In this document: piece after piece, positions 17,001 to 24,612 of the stretch
Layout: each line of letters starts with the position of its first letter
Position numbering within the stretch: the stretch's first letter is position 1
Assembly: GCF_004798665.1 (NCBI RefSeq)
Contig: NZ_CP039292.1
Span: 806,001 to 870,000, forward strand
Direction: 5' to 3'
Origin: Actinomyces procaprae
Lineage (GTDB): Bacteria > Actinomycetota > Actinomycetes > Actinomycetales > Actinomycetaceae
Length of the DNA: 64,000 nucleotides
Made by a program: the position numbers and the translations under genes
Notes under the pieces: model-generated
Told to the model about the DNA's origin: nothing
Databases searched by the model: none
What the model saw: the letters and a program-made list of their open reading frames with translations, nothing else

Positions 17001-18649
17001 GCAACCTGGCGGCCAGGTTGTCTGAGGTGGGCCGGCGGGGTGAGGCGCTGGAGGCGGCCCGTGAGGCGGTGGACCTGTACCGGGGTCTGGCCGAGCAGAA
17101 CCCGGCCGCCTTTACTCCGGGCCTGGCGGGGTCGTTGAGCAACCTGGCGGCCAGGTTGTCTGAGGTGGGCCTGCGGGGTGAGGCGTTGGTGGTGGCTCGT
17201 GAGGCGGTGGGGTTGAGGCGGGGTCTGGCCGAGCAGGATCCGGCCGCCTTTACTCCGGGCCTGGCGGGGTCGTTGAGCAACCTGGCGGCCAGGTTGTCTG
17301 CGGTGGGCCTGCGGGGTGAGGCGTTGGTGGTGGCTCGTGAGGCGGTGGGGCTGTACCGGGGTCTGGCCGAGCAGAACCCGGCCGCCTATGCCTCGGGCCT
17401 GGCGGGGTCGTTGAACAACCTGACGGCCAGCTTGTCTGCGGTGGGCCTGCGGGGTGAGGCGCTGGAGGCGGCCCGTGAGGCGGTGGGGCTGCGGCGGGTG
17501 CTGGCCGAGCAGAACCCGGCCGCCTTCACCCCGGACCTGGCGATGTCGTTGAACAACCTGGCGATCAGCTTGTCTGAGGTAGGTCGGCGCGATGAGGCGC
17601 TGGAGGCGGCCCGTGAGGCGGTGGGGCTGCGGCGGGTGCTGGCCGAGCAGAACCCGGCTGCCTTCACCCCGGACCTCGCGACATCGTTGGGAAACCTGGC
17701 GAACAGATTGTCTGAGGTAGGCCGGCGCGATGAGGCGCTGGAGGCGGCCCGTGAGGCGGTGGACCTGTACCGGGGTCTGGCCGAGCAGAACCCGGCCGCC
17801 TTCACCCCGGACCTGGCAATGTCGCTGAACAACCTGGCGATCAGCTTGTCCGAGGTAGGTCGGCGCGATGAGGCGCTGGAGGCGGTCCGTGAGGCGGTGG
17901 GGCTGTACCGGGGTCTGGCCGAGCAGAACCCGGCCGCCTATGCCTCGGGCCTGGCGGGGTCGTTGAACAACCTGACGGCCAGCTTGTCTGCGGTGGGCCT
18001 GCGGGGTGAGGCGCTGGAGGCGGCTCGTGAGGCGGTGGGGCTGCGGCGGGTGCTGGCCGAGCAGGACCCGGCTGCCTTCACCCCGGACCTGGCGATGTCG
18101 TTGAACAGCCTGACGGCCAGCTTGTCTGAGGTAGGTCGGCGCGATGAGGCGCTGGAGGCGGCCCGTGAGGCGGTGGGGCTGTACCGGGGTCTGGCCGAGC
18201 AGAACCCGGCCGCCTATGCCTCGGGCCTGGCGGGGTCGTTGAACAACCTGACGGCCAGCTTGGCTGAGGCGAGCCAGCGCGATGAGGCGTTGGAGGTGGC
18301 CCGTGAGGCGGTGGGGCTGTACCGGGGTCTGGCCGAGCAGGACCCGGCCGCCTTCACCCCGAACCTGGCGAGCTCGTTGAACAACCTGGCGAACAGCTTG
18401 GCTGAGGCGAGCCAGCGCGATGAGGCGTTGGAGGTGGCCCGTGAGGCGGTGGGGCTGCGGCGGGGGTTGGCTGAGCAGGACCCGGCCGCCTATGCCTCGG
18501 GCCTGGCGGGGTCGTTGAACAACCTGGCTAAGTTCCTGTCTGAGGTGGGGCAGCGGGGTGAGGCTCTGGAGGCGGCCCGTGAGGCGGTGGGGCTGTACCG
18601 GGTGCTGGCCAAGCAGGATCCGGCTGCCTTCACCCCGGAACTGGTTATA
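16443..18649 (+). repeat. Sixteen near-identical 138-bp TPR repeats
   Basis: Unit starts are at 16443, 16581, 16719, 16857, 16994, 17132, 17270 and then every 138 bp to 18512; the only irregular step is 137 bp (16857 to 16994), which is the frameshift. Blocks of more than 80 bp are identical between non-adjacent units, for example 17,387-17,471 and 17,939-18,023, four units apart. This implies recent recombination within the array. Confidence 0.93.
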
Positions 18650-19762
18650 TCGCTTCACGTCCTGGCGAGTCTTCTAGCGGAGGGCGGCAACGACGAGGAA
18701 GCGCTTTCGGTGTTCACGGCGCACAGCGAGAGCTTCAGCCCCTCCACCCGCGCCCGCCTCCTGCTCGCCCGTGCCAACTGGCGCGCTCACGGCAAGGCAG
18801 AAGACCTGGTCCAAGCGGCCCAAATGGCGGACGACTCGGACGATCCGGCGCTACTCGGCCCGGCCCGCCGCGAGGTAGCACAAGCAATCCGGACTGCCGA
18901 GGTGGACATTCACCCAGAGGCGCTTCCGGCCTGGGCATTGCTGCCCCCACAGGACCCACGGATGGAACTGCTACAGGGATGGCTGAAGTGTTCGGACATC
19001 TCCGAACACGCAGACTTCCTGGAATGGAACTGCCCCGATCCCACAGCGGATGACGTGGCTTTCTACGCTGCCGTCGCCGAGCTGTATGCGGACATCCCTG
19101 CGATCGGGGTGCTGGCGCAAATGGTTGAGAACATCGCGGAGACGGGCATCGAGCCGGTGGCCGAGCAGCTGCGACTCGTTGCACGTGCCGATTCGCTTGC
19201 CCAGCGCTGGCTGGGCGCCCACCAGTCCGGCAGCGGCAGCAGCTTCCTGCGCGAGCAGCTCTCCGCCGCGGACGGAACACCTCGGGACCAGCCTGCCTGG
19301 GAACGGAACCTGTCCCATCCACAGATGCGCGACGCCGTGACTTCCGTACTGGATGACAATCTCCCAGAAGCACTGGCCCAGCGCATGCGCGCCGTACTGG
19401 ACCTCGCTTTGCTCGCCGACCCGGAGCTCGCCTATGCGGTCCACGACAGCTCCGAGGGTGCGGAGGATGCCCTCCAAGAACTGCTCGAGGCCCACAACTG
19501 GCGAGCACTCGCGGCGGCGGTGAAGGTGCGCGCGGAGCTATCGGAGGGCACCTACGGGCGCGTAGCCCTGGCGGTTTCCGCGGCTGCGGCAGGTGATGTG
19601 GACGAGGCCCTCACGCGTGTGCAACCCGTCTGGCAGGGGGACCCGGTAGACTGCCGCCTTATCGACGACCTCCTCGCACATGCGGCGCTCGACCCCGAGT
19701 GCCCCGAGGGCCTGACCGAACTCCGCACCCGCCTGTCCGCCCCCACTCACCGAGATCGGTAG
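16997..19762 (+). CDS. TPR array and C-terminal part of the STAND-like NTPase, after the frameshift
   Basis: 921 aa in the frame that continues the TPR array. Its first codon TTG (16,997) overlaps the upstream stop as TTGA; reinitiation is conceivable, but the simplest reading is the second half of one gene. It holds 12 near-identical 46-residue TPRs of SLNNLA-LSEVG-RGEALEAARE type, one degenerate unit (about 18,650-18,790) and about 370 residues of C-terminal helical sequence with further TPR-like helices. The last residues SAPTHRDR and the TAG stop are supplied by the right direct repeat. TPR arrays of this kind bind protein partners and may be the sensor. Confidence 0.75.
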   Translation: MSNLAARLSEVGRRGEALEAAREAVDLYRGLAEQNPAAFTPGLAGSLSNLAARLSEVGLRGEALVVAREAVGLRRGLAEQDPAAFTPGLAGSLSNLAARLSAVGLRGEALVVAREAVGLYRGLAEQNPAAYASGLAGSLNNLTASLSAVGLRGEALEAAREAVGLRRVLAEQNPAAFTPDLAMSLNNLAISLSEVGRRDEALEAAREAVGLRRVLAEQNPAAFTPDLATSLGNLANRLSEVGRRDEALEAAREAVDLYRGLAEQNPAAFTPDLAMSLNNLAISLSEVGRRDEALEAVREAVGLYRGLAEQNPAAYASGLAGSLNNLTASLSAVGLRGEALEAAREAVGLRRVLAEQDPAAFTPDLAMSLNSLTASLSEVGRRDEALEAAREAVGLYRGLAEQNPAAYASGLAGSLNNLTASLAEASQRDEALEVAREAVGLYRGLAEQDPAAFTPNLASSLNNLANSLAEASQRDEALEVAREAVGLRRGLAEQDPAAYASGLAGSLNNLAKFLSEVGQRGEALEAAREAVGLYRVLAKQDPAAFTPELVISLHVLASLLAEGGNDEEALSVFTAHSESFSPSTRARLLLARANWRAHGKAEDLVQAAQMADDSDDPALLGPARREVAQAIRTAEVDIHPEALPAWALLPPQDPRMELLQGWLKCSDISEHADFLEWNCPDPTADDVAFYAAVAELYADIPAIGVLAQMVENIAETGIEPVAEQLRLVARADSLAQRWLGAHQSGSGSSFLREQLSAADGTPRDQPAWERNLSHPQMRDAVTSVLDDNLPEALAQRMRAVLDLALLADPELAYAVHDSSEGAEDALQELLEAHNWRALAAAVKVRAELSEGTYGRVALAVSAAAAGDVDEALTRVQPVWQGDPVDCRLIDDLLAHAALDPECPEGLTELRTRLSAPTHRDR

Positions 19763-19816
19763 ATGTTACGTGCCGAGATCGGTAGATCTTACGTGCCGAG
19801 GTCGGTAGTTATGGCG
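19736..19816 (+). repeat. Right direct repeat of the lipase/NTPase island
   Basis: Second copy of the left repeat (12,781-12,838) with one additional 23-bp unit. It begins inside the last codons of the NTPase-TPR gene and provides its stop codon. Downstream sequence leads to msrA. Confidence 0.85.
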
Positions 19817-19874
19817 GGCCCGGGCGGCCCGAACCCGCCAAACGCGGCGTACTTGAGCGCCTGCACGGCGACTT

Positions 19875-20603
19875 CTACACCGCCTCGGGCGGCAGCACCT
19901 CCGTCTGTGCGGGCACGTTCGCGATCCCGATCGGGCAGGTGATCCCGTTGGGGCCGTGGTTGCAGTAGCCGTCGGGGTTCTTCTCCAGGTAGCCCTGGTG
20001 GTAGTCCTCCGCCAGGTAGAAGGGCCCGCCGAACTCGTCGTACAGCTCCGTGGCCGGGGCGATCGTGGTCACGCAGGTTCCGCGACCCAGCCGGGTCAGC
20101 TCCCCCTGGAAGGCGGTGCGGATCGCCAGGGCTGCATTGGCCTGCGCCGACGTCGTCGTCCACACCGCCGAGCGGTACTGGGTGCCGACGTCATTGCCGT
20201 GCCGGTTCAGCTGCGTGGAGTCGTGGTTCTCCCAGAAGGTGCGCAGCAGGCTCTCACCGCCCTGCCCGCACACGGTCGGGTCATAGGCCACGCGCACCGT
20301 CTCGGCGTGACCGGTGGCGCCGGTGCACACCTCCCGGTAGGTGGCATTGGGGGTGGTGCCGCCCATGTAGCCGACGGCGGTTGCCACCACGCCGGGCTGG
20401 CGCCACAGGAAGCGCTCCACGCCCCAGAAGCAGCCACCCGCCAGATAAATGACCTGAGTGCCCTCGGGCCACGGTCCGTCCAGCGGCGTGCCCAGGACTA
20501 CATGCTCGCCCGGGCTTGGCAGGAGGGTGGTCTCCCGGCCGGGAATCTGAGGATTGCGGGACGGGCGGGGCGTCGTCGTGCCTGACTGTGCGGATACTGC
20601 CAT
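19875..20603 (-). CDS. msrA: Peptide methionine (S)-S-oxide reductase
   Basis: Reduces methionine-S-sulfoxide in proteins using thioredoxin; oxidative damage repair in the cytoplasm. 242 aa. The catalytic motif GGCFWGVERF has Cys58, with Tyr/Glu partners expected in the GYMGGTTPNATYREVCTG block. STQLNRHGNDVGTQYRS and DEFGGPFYLAEDYHQGYLEK are diagnostic. Additional cysteines near the C-terminus may resolve the disulfide. The 30-residue N-terminal extension matches other actinobacterial and E. coli-type long MsrA forms. Confidence 0.97.
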   Translation of the reverse strand: MAVSAQSGTTTPRPSRNPQIPGRETTLLPSPGEHVVLGTPLDGPWPEGTQVIYLAGGCFWGVERFLWRQPGVVATAVGYMGGTTPNATYREVCTGATGHAETVRVAYDPTVCGQGGESLLRTFWENHDSTQLNRHGNDVGTQYRSAVWTTTSAQANAALAIRTAFQGELTRLGRGTCVTTIAPATELYDEFGGPFYLAEDYHQGYLEKNPDGYCNHGPNGITCPIGIANVPAQTEVLPPEAV

Positions 20604-20745
20604 GGAGGCGAAGCTACTCGAGCGAACTGGGCGAGCACAGGACGTCCCAGGGGTGTACGCCGGGAGCGTAGGCGCGGAAAACGACGGAATAGGGCGGATA
20701 CCCGCGTAACGAGCGAACTGGGGCGGGACGCCTCCCGGGAAGGGG

Positions 20746-20785
20746 CGCGCCCCGCTCCCACCGCGATGGCCGGGAACGGGGCGCG
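20746..20785 (-). terminator. Hairpin downstream of greA
   Basis: CGCGCCCCG at 20,746-20,754 pairs perfectly with CGGGGCGCG at 20,777-20,785. It lies about 20 bp after the greA stop on the minus strand. No clear U-run follows, which is common in high-GC actinobacteria. Confidence 0.5.
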
Positions 20786-20806
20786 AGACCGATGCGCAGC
20801 GGCGAG

Positions 20807-21301
20807 TCAGAGCGCCTTGACGTCGACGATCTCCGCGGTGATCTCCCTGCCGTTGGGCGCGTTGTAGCTGACCGTGTCGCCGGCGCGGTGGCCCATGAGG
20901 GCACGCCCCAGGGGAGCGTCGGGGGAGAAGACCTTGACACCCTCGGGGACGTCCTCGGTGATCTCCTGCCCGCCCAGGGCGAAGGTCTGCTCGCGGCCGG
21001 CCACCTTCGCAGTGACGATCGTCCCCGCGGTGACGGAGCCGTCGAAGGGGGCGGCGCCGACCTGCGCGTGCTCCAGCATCTCGGTGAGCGTGACAATGCG
21101 GGCCTCGTTGAGCGAGGCCTCCTCGCGAGCCGCGTGGTAGCCGGCGTTCTCGCGCAGGTCGCCCTCCTGGCGCGCGGCCTCCACGCGCTGGGCGATCGCC
21201 TTGCGCTCAACGCTCTTGCGGCGCTCGAGCTCCTCGGTGAGTCGGTCGTACGCCTCCTGGGTGAGCCAGGTGCCCTGCTGTTCGGTGGTCTCGTCGGCCA
21301 T
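20807..21301 (-). CDS. greA: Transcription elongation factor GreA
   Basis: 164 aa. Rescues backtracked RNA polymerase by stimulating transcript cleavage. The N-terminal coiled coil (about 1-80) contains the EGDLRENAGYHAAREE tip with the acidic residues that enter the polymerase secondary channel. The C-terminal FKBP-like domain ends with SYNAPNGREITAEIVDVKAL. GGAGGAACC lies upstream of ATG 21301. The length matches the family. Confidence 0.97.
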   Translation of the reverse strand: MADETTEQQGTWLTQEAYDRLTEELERRKSVERKAIAQRVEAARQEGDLRENAGYHAAREEASLNEARIVTLTEMLEHAQVGAAPFDGSVTAGTIVTAKVAGREQTFALGGQEITEDVPEGVKVFSPDAPLGRALMGHRAGDTVSYNAPNGREITAEIVDVKAL

Positions 21302-21373
21302 GGTTCCTCCTTGCGAACGGGCGGCAGTAATCCTCAGAAATCCTCAGGTGCTGTCTGGATATAAAGGGCGAGT

Positions 21374-22408
21374 CTATACGCTCCCGCCGGATCGTGCCTC
21401 GGCGGCCGCTGCATCGACGACGGCGTCCTTGCCGTTGGCCCGCCTCAGCCGCTCCTTGCTGCGGGCGTCGTAGCGGGCGAGCGCCCCGGGGGAGAGGGTG
21501 GAACGAACACGCTCCCGCTCCGCCTCGACGTCGAACGCGGCCAGCGGCCAGGAGACCTCCTGGTCGGCCAGGGCGTGCAGCAGCAGCTCGGTGACCACCA
21601 GCCGCGTGTACCACTTGGAGTCCGCAGGCACCGCATACCACGGAGCCGTCTCGAAGGAGGTGGCCGGCAGCATCCGCTGGTAGATCGCCTGGTAGTCGAA
21701 CCACTTGGCGCGCGTGCTCAGGTCCGACGGCGAGTACTTCCAGCGCTTGTCCGGGCGGTCGATGCGCTCCAGCAGACGCAGCCCCTGCTGCTCGTGCGAG
21801 ATCATCAGCGCCACCTTCAGGATCGTGGTGCCTGCCGCGATGAGCTCCTCCTCAAAGGCCCGGATCTGCTCCACGCGCTCAGTGAAGGCGTCGTCGTCGA
21901 GCATGCCGCTGGCTCCGGGCACGAGGATGTCCTCGTAGTGGGAGCGGTCGAAGAAGCCGATCATGCCGGGGTCGGGAACGGCCTTGCGGATCCGCCACAG
22001 GAAGTCGTGCGCCAGTTCCTCCTCGGTGGGGGCCTTGAAGGCCTTCAACTGCACGCCCTGCGGATCTACCAGGCCCATGACGTGGCGTGCGAGCCCGCCC
22101 TTGCCGGAGGTGTCCAGGCCCTGGGCAACCACGAGGATGCGCTTGGGGGAGCCCTCCCTTGAGGCGGCGAACAGGCGCTCCTGCAACGAGGCCAGCAGCG
22201 GCGTGGCCGCCTCCACGTAGGTGGCCGCCTCCGCGTCGCCTCCCTCCCATCCGGGGGTGGCCGCGTGTTCGAAGGACGCCAGGACGAAGGAGGGCCCTAC
22301 GCGCAGGGCCTCGCGCGGGTCGCGGGACCAGCGGCTCACATCGCGCAGCGGGCCCCGGCGATGGTGGTTGTGTGCGGAACTGCCGTTCTTGCCGTTCTTC
22401 TTGGGCAT
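21374..22408 (-). CDS. ppk2: Polyphosphate kinase 2 family protein
   Basis: 344 aa; uses polyphosphate to phosphorylate nucleoside mono- or diphosphates. Walker A is VAQGLDTSGKGGLARHVM, the lid/Walker B region is GMIGFFDRSHYEDILVPG, and KVALMISHEQQGLRLLERIDRPDKRWKYS and WYAVPADSKWYTRLVV are typical PPK2 blocks. The start ATG 22408 (MPKKNGKNG) is preferred to the longer frame at 22444. The subclass (AMP or ADP as acceptor) cannot be fixed by eye. Its 5' end faces hlyIII across a hairpin-containing gap. Confidence 0.93.
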   Translation of the reverse strand: MPKKNGKNGSSAHNHHRRGPLRDVSRWSRDPREALRVGPSFVLASFEHAATPGWEGGDAEAATYVEAATPLLASLQERLFAASREGSPKRILVVAQGLDTSGKGGLARHVMGLVDPQGVQLKAFKAPTEEELAHDFLWRIRKAVPDPGMIGFFDRSHYEDILVPGASGMLDDDAFTERVEQIRAFEEELIAAGTTILKVALMISHEQQGLRLLERIDRPDKRWKYSPSDLSTRAKWFDYQAIYQRMLPATSFETAPWYAVPADSKWYTRLVVTELLLHALADQEVSWPLAAFDVEAERERVRSTLSPGALARYDARSKERLRRANGKDAVVDAAAAEARSGGSV

Positions 22409-22492
22409 CTCGGTTCCCCGTCCTGTACCGGTCGCGTGGATCACAGCGTAGCTGTGCGCGGGTCTGCCTCTCGCACACGACTTCGCCTCTGA

Positions 22493-22590
22493 GACACGCG
22501 TTTTCGGCGCTTTGCGGGTGTTTAGAGCGTGTAGAACTCCAAAACACGTGTTCGTGGCGGGATCGCGTGTCTATGAGGCGAGTGCGCGCC
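22493..22590. repeat. Intergenic hairpin-like repeat between ppk2 and hlyIII
   Basis: Sequence ACACGCGTTTTCGGCGCTTT to AACTCCAAAACACGTGTTCG resembles the hairpin at 55,340-55,405 (ACACGAGTTCCGGAGCTTTG to AAGCTCCAAAAGTCGTGT) at about two-thirds of positions. Both have dyad symmetry and no coding capacity. Confidence 0.4.
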
Positions 22591-22653
22591 GCGGTGGCTT
22601 CGCCGGGCTGGGGCGTGCGAGGCCGGTGGAGGGGTGCGGCTCCTACTCCATCA

Positions 22654-23349
22654 TCACAGCACAGCCAGGTAGCAGGCCGTGCACTGGCAGGCCCAGGCGG
22701 CCACCGTGCACGCGTGGAAGATCTCGTGAAAGCCGAACCAGCGGGGGAAGGGGTCGGGCCGCTTGCGGGCGTAGATGACGCCGCCGACCGTGTAGACGAC
22801 GCCGCCGGCCACCAGCAGCCACACGATGGCCGGGCCGCCGGTGATCCAGAACTGGGGGAGGAACCACAGTGCCACCCAGCCGAGCAGGATGTAGAACAGT
22901 GTGCCCAGCCAGCGCGGCGCCGTCGGCCACAGCAGGGTGGTCAGGATGCCGAGCGCGGCCCCGCCCCACACGATCCCCAGCACCACTCGGGCGGTGCCGG
23001 CGTCGAGCAGCGCCACCGACAACGGCGTATAGGTGCCGGCGATCAGCAGGTAGATGTTGGCGTGGTCGAAGCGCTGCAAGACAGTGGATACCGCGCGGGG
23101 GAAATGACCGTTGGAGATGTGGTAGACGCCCGAGTTGGCGAACAGCAGCAGCGAGCAGACCAGGTAGGCCGCGCAGGCCCACTTCAGGCCCGCTCCCGGC
23201 GCCAGTGCCGTCAGCACGATGCACGCCGCCAGCGCCAGCGGCGCGGTGCAGGCGTGGATCCACCCGCGCAGCTTGGGCTTGACGACGCGGGCGAGCTCGT
23301 TGGCGGCGCTGATCGCGGCCGCACCGCGCGACTGGATGGTGGTACGCAT
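22654..23349 (-). CDS. Hemolysin III family membrane protein (TrhA/YqfA-like)
   Basis: 231 aa with seven predicted transmembrane helices. Conserved metal-site residues of the PAQR/HlyIII superfamily are present: NSGVYHISNGHF (Ser and His), RFDHANIYLLIAGTYTP (Asp) and GFHEIFHACTV (two His). Family members adjust membrane lipid state; direct haemolysis is not established for this protein. GAGGAGA lies upstream of ATG 23349. Tandem operator-like sites lie in its promoter region. Confidence 0.93.
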   Translation of the reverse strand: MRTTIQSRGAAAISAANELARVVKPKLRGWIHACTAPLALAACIVLTALAPGAGLKWACAAYLVCSLLLFANSGVYHISNGHFPRAVSTVLQRFDHANIYLLIAGTYTPLSVALLDAGTARVVLGIVWGGAALGILTTLLWPTAPRWLGTLFYILLGWVALWFLPQFWITGGPAIVWLLVAGGVVYTVGGVIYARKRPDPFPRWFGFHEIFHACTVAAWACQCTACYLAVL

Positions 23350-23386
23350 CGACGGTTCTCCTCACGGGCGGTGGCCCAACTGCAAC

Positions 23387-23416
23387 TTACGCTACCGTAG
23401 GTTACGCTGCCGTAGG
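23387..23416. promoter_or_regulatory. Tandem 15-bp operator-like repeats before hlyIII
   Basis: TTACGCTACCGTAGG (23,387-23,401) is directly followed by TTACGCTGCCGTAGG (23,402-23,416); the first contains the palindrome CTACCGTAG. They lie about 40-70 bp upstream of the hlyIII start and between divergent genes. CTACNGTAG-type sites are bound by TetR regulators of lipid genes in actinobacteria, so lipid-linked control of hlyIII is a reasonable guess. Confidence 0.45.
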
Positions 23417-23532
23417 TTTGTTGGAAAGGTGGGCTGCGGCTCACTCGCGCGCTACCCTCGGACCTGGGCGCGCCCGCCGACCCTGGTGCGGTGGCGTCAT
23501 GGGCAACCGGCGCGCACAGAAAGAGACGAGTT

Positions 23533-24405
23533 ATGGCGGGCGACAACCTCCTCTACAACCTCTACGAGCGCCGCCTCGCCGCTCAGGTCAAGCCCGAGCG
23601 CGTGCCCCAGCACGTCGGCGTCATCCTCGACGGCAACCGCCGCTGGGCCCGGGCCATGGGCATAGGCACCGCCCAGGGCCACAAGCGCGGCGCCGACAAG
23701 ATCGAGGACTTCCTCGGCTGGGCGGAGGACGCCGGGGTCGGGGTGGTCACGCTGTGGCTGCTGAGCACCGACAACCTCACCCGCGACCCCGCGGAACTCT
23801 CCCCACTGCTGGACATCATCGCCCACGCCGTCGACGAGCTGGCCGCCACCGGCCGCTGGCGGCTGCGCCTAGTGGGGGCCGTCGACCTGCTGCCCGCGCC
23901 GGTGGCCGAGCGGCTGCGCGCCGCCGTCGCCTCAACTGCTCGCGCCGACGGCGCTGCCGGGGATGGCGTTTCTGCAAGCGGCGGCGGCGGGAAGGCTCGG
24001 GCGGCTGTGACGGGATCCGCGGGCTCCCGGGACGCGGCGGACAGTGGCGAGGGTGACTCGCGCATGCAGGTGAACGTCGCCGTCGGGTACGGCGGGCGCC
24101 AGGAGATTGCCGACGCCGTCCGCGACCTGCTGCGGGAGCGCGCCGCCGCCGGCGCCACGCTGGAGGAGGTGGCGGGCTCCCTGTCCGAGGAGGACATCAC
24201 CGCGCACCTGTACACCAAGGGGCAGCCCGACCCCGAGCTGGTCATCCGCACCTCAGGGGAGCAGCGCCTGTCCGGCTTCCTGCTGTGGCAGTCGGTTCAC
24301 TCCGAGTACTACTTCTGCGAGGTGTACTGGCCGGCCTTCCGCCGCATCGACTTCCTGCGGGCGCTGCGCGACTACGGTCAGCGCGAGCGACGCCTGGGCA
24401 GGTAG
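23533..24405 (+). CDS. uppS: Polyprenyl (undecaprenyl) diphosphate synthase, cis type
   Basis: Condenses isopentenyl diphosphate units in cis to make the lipid carrier for cell-wall synthesis. 290 aa. The catalytic Asp33 is in GVILDGNRRWARAMG, the LWLLSTDNLTRDPAEL and ELVIRTSGEQRLSGFLLWQS motifs are intact, and YFCEVYWPAFRRIDFLRAL ends the fold. Residues 138-176 form a Gly/Ala/Ser-rich insertion absent from typical members. DGNRRW, rather than DGNGRW, is the usual actinobacterial form. ATG 23533 follows AGACGAG. Confidence 0.95.
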   Translation: MAGDNLLYNLYERRLAAQVKPERVPQHVGVILDGNRRWARAMGIGTAQGHKRGADKIEDFLGWAEDAGVGVVTLWLLSTDNLTRDPAELSPLLDIIAHAVDELAATGRWRLRLVGAVDLLPAPVAERLRAAVASTARADGAAGDGVSASGGGGKARAAVTGSAGSRDAADSGEGDSRMQVNVAVGYGGRQEIADAVRDLLRERAAAGATLEEVAGSLSEEDITAHLYTKGQPDPELVIRTSGEQRLSGFLLWQSVHSEYYFCEVYWPAFRRIDFLRALRDYGQRERRLGR

Positions 24406-24434
24406 CCGGAGCCCTCCGGGAGGCGCGACTGCCG

Positions 24435-24465
24435 CCCCGGCGCGCCTGTGGCGGGTGCGCCGGGG
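24435..24465 (+). terminator. Hairpin downstream of uppS
   Basis: CCCCGGCGCGCC at 24,435-24,446 pairs with GGTGCGCCGGGG at 24,454-24,465 (one mismatch, 7-nt loop), 30 bp after the uppS stop. No U-run. Confidence 0.5.
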
Positions 24466-24612
24466 AGGACTTGACCGCCCGACGACGCAGGCGTGGTCAC
24501 CACACCGTCGTCGGCCAGCATCCCGACGGCAACTGCGGGTATGGTGAGCAGCATCACAGGCGGGCCTGGTGTGGGCCCCCGCACCACCCGCCGCGCACAG
24601 ACGGAGACAACC

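Noticed and set aside
16697..18658. 653-codon open frame on the minus strand
   Set aside because: It is the antisense shadow of the GC-rich TPR repeats; its Arg/Gln/His-rich repetitive product has no start context and mirrors the 46-codon period.
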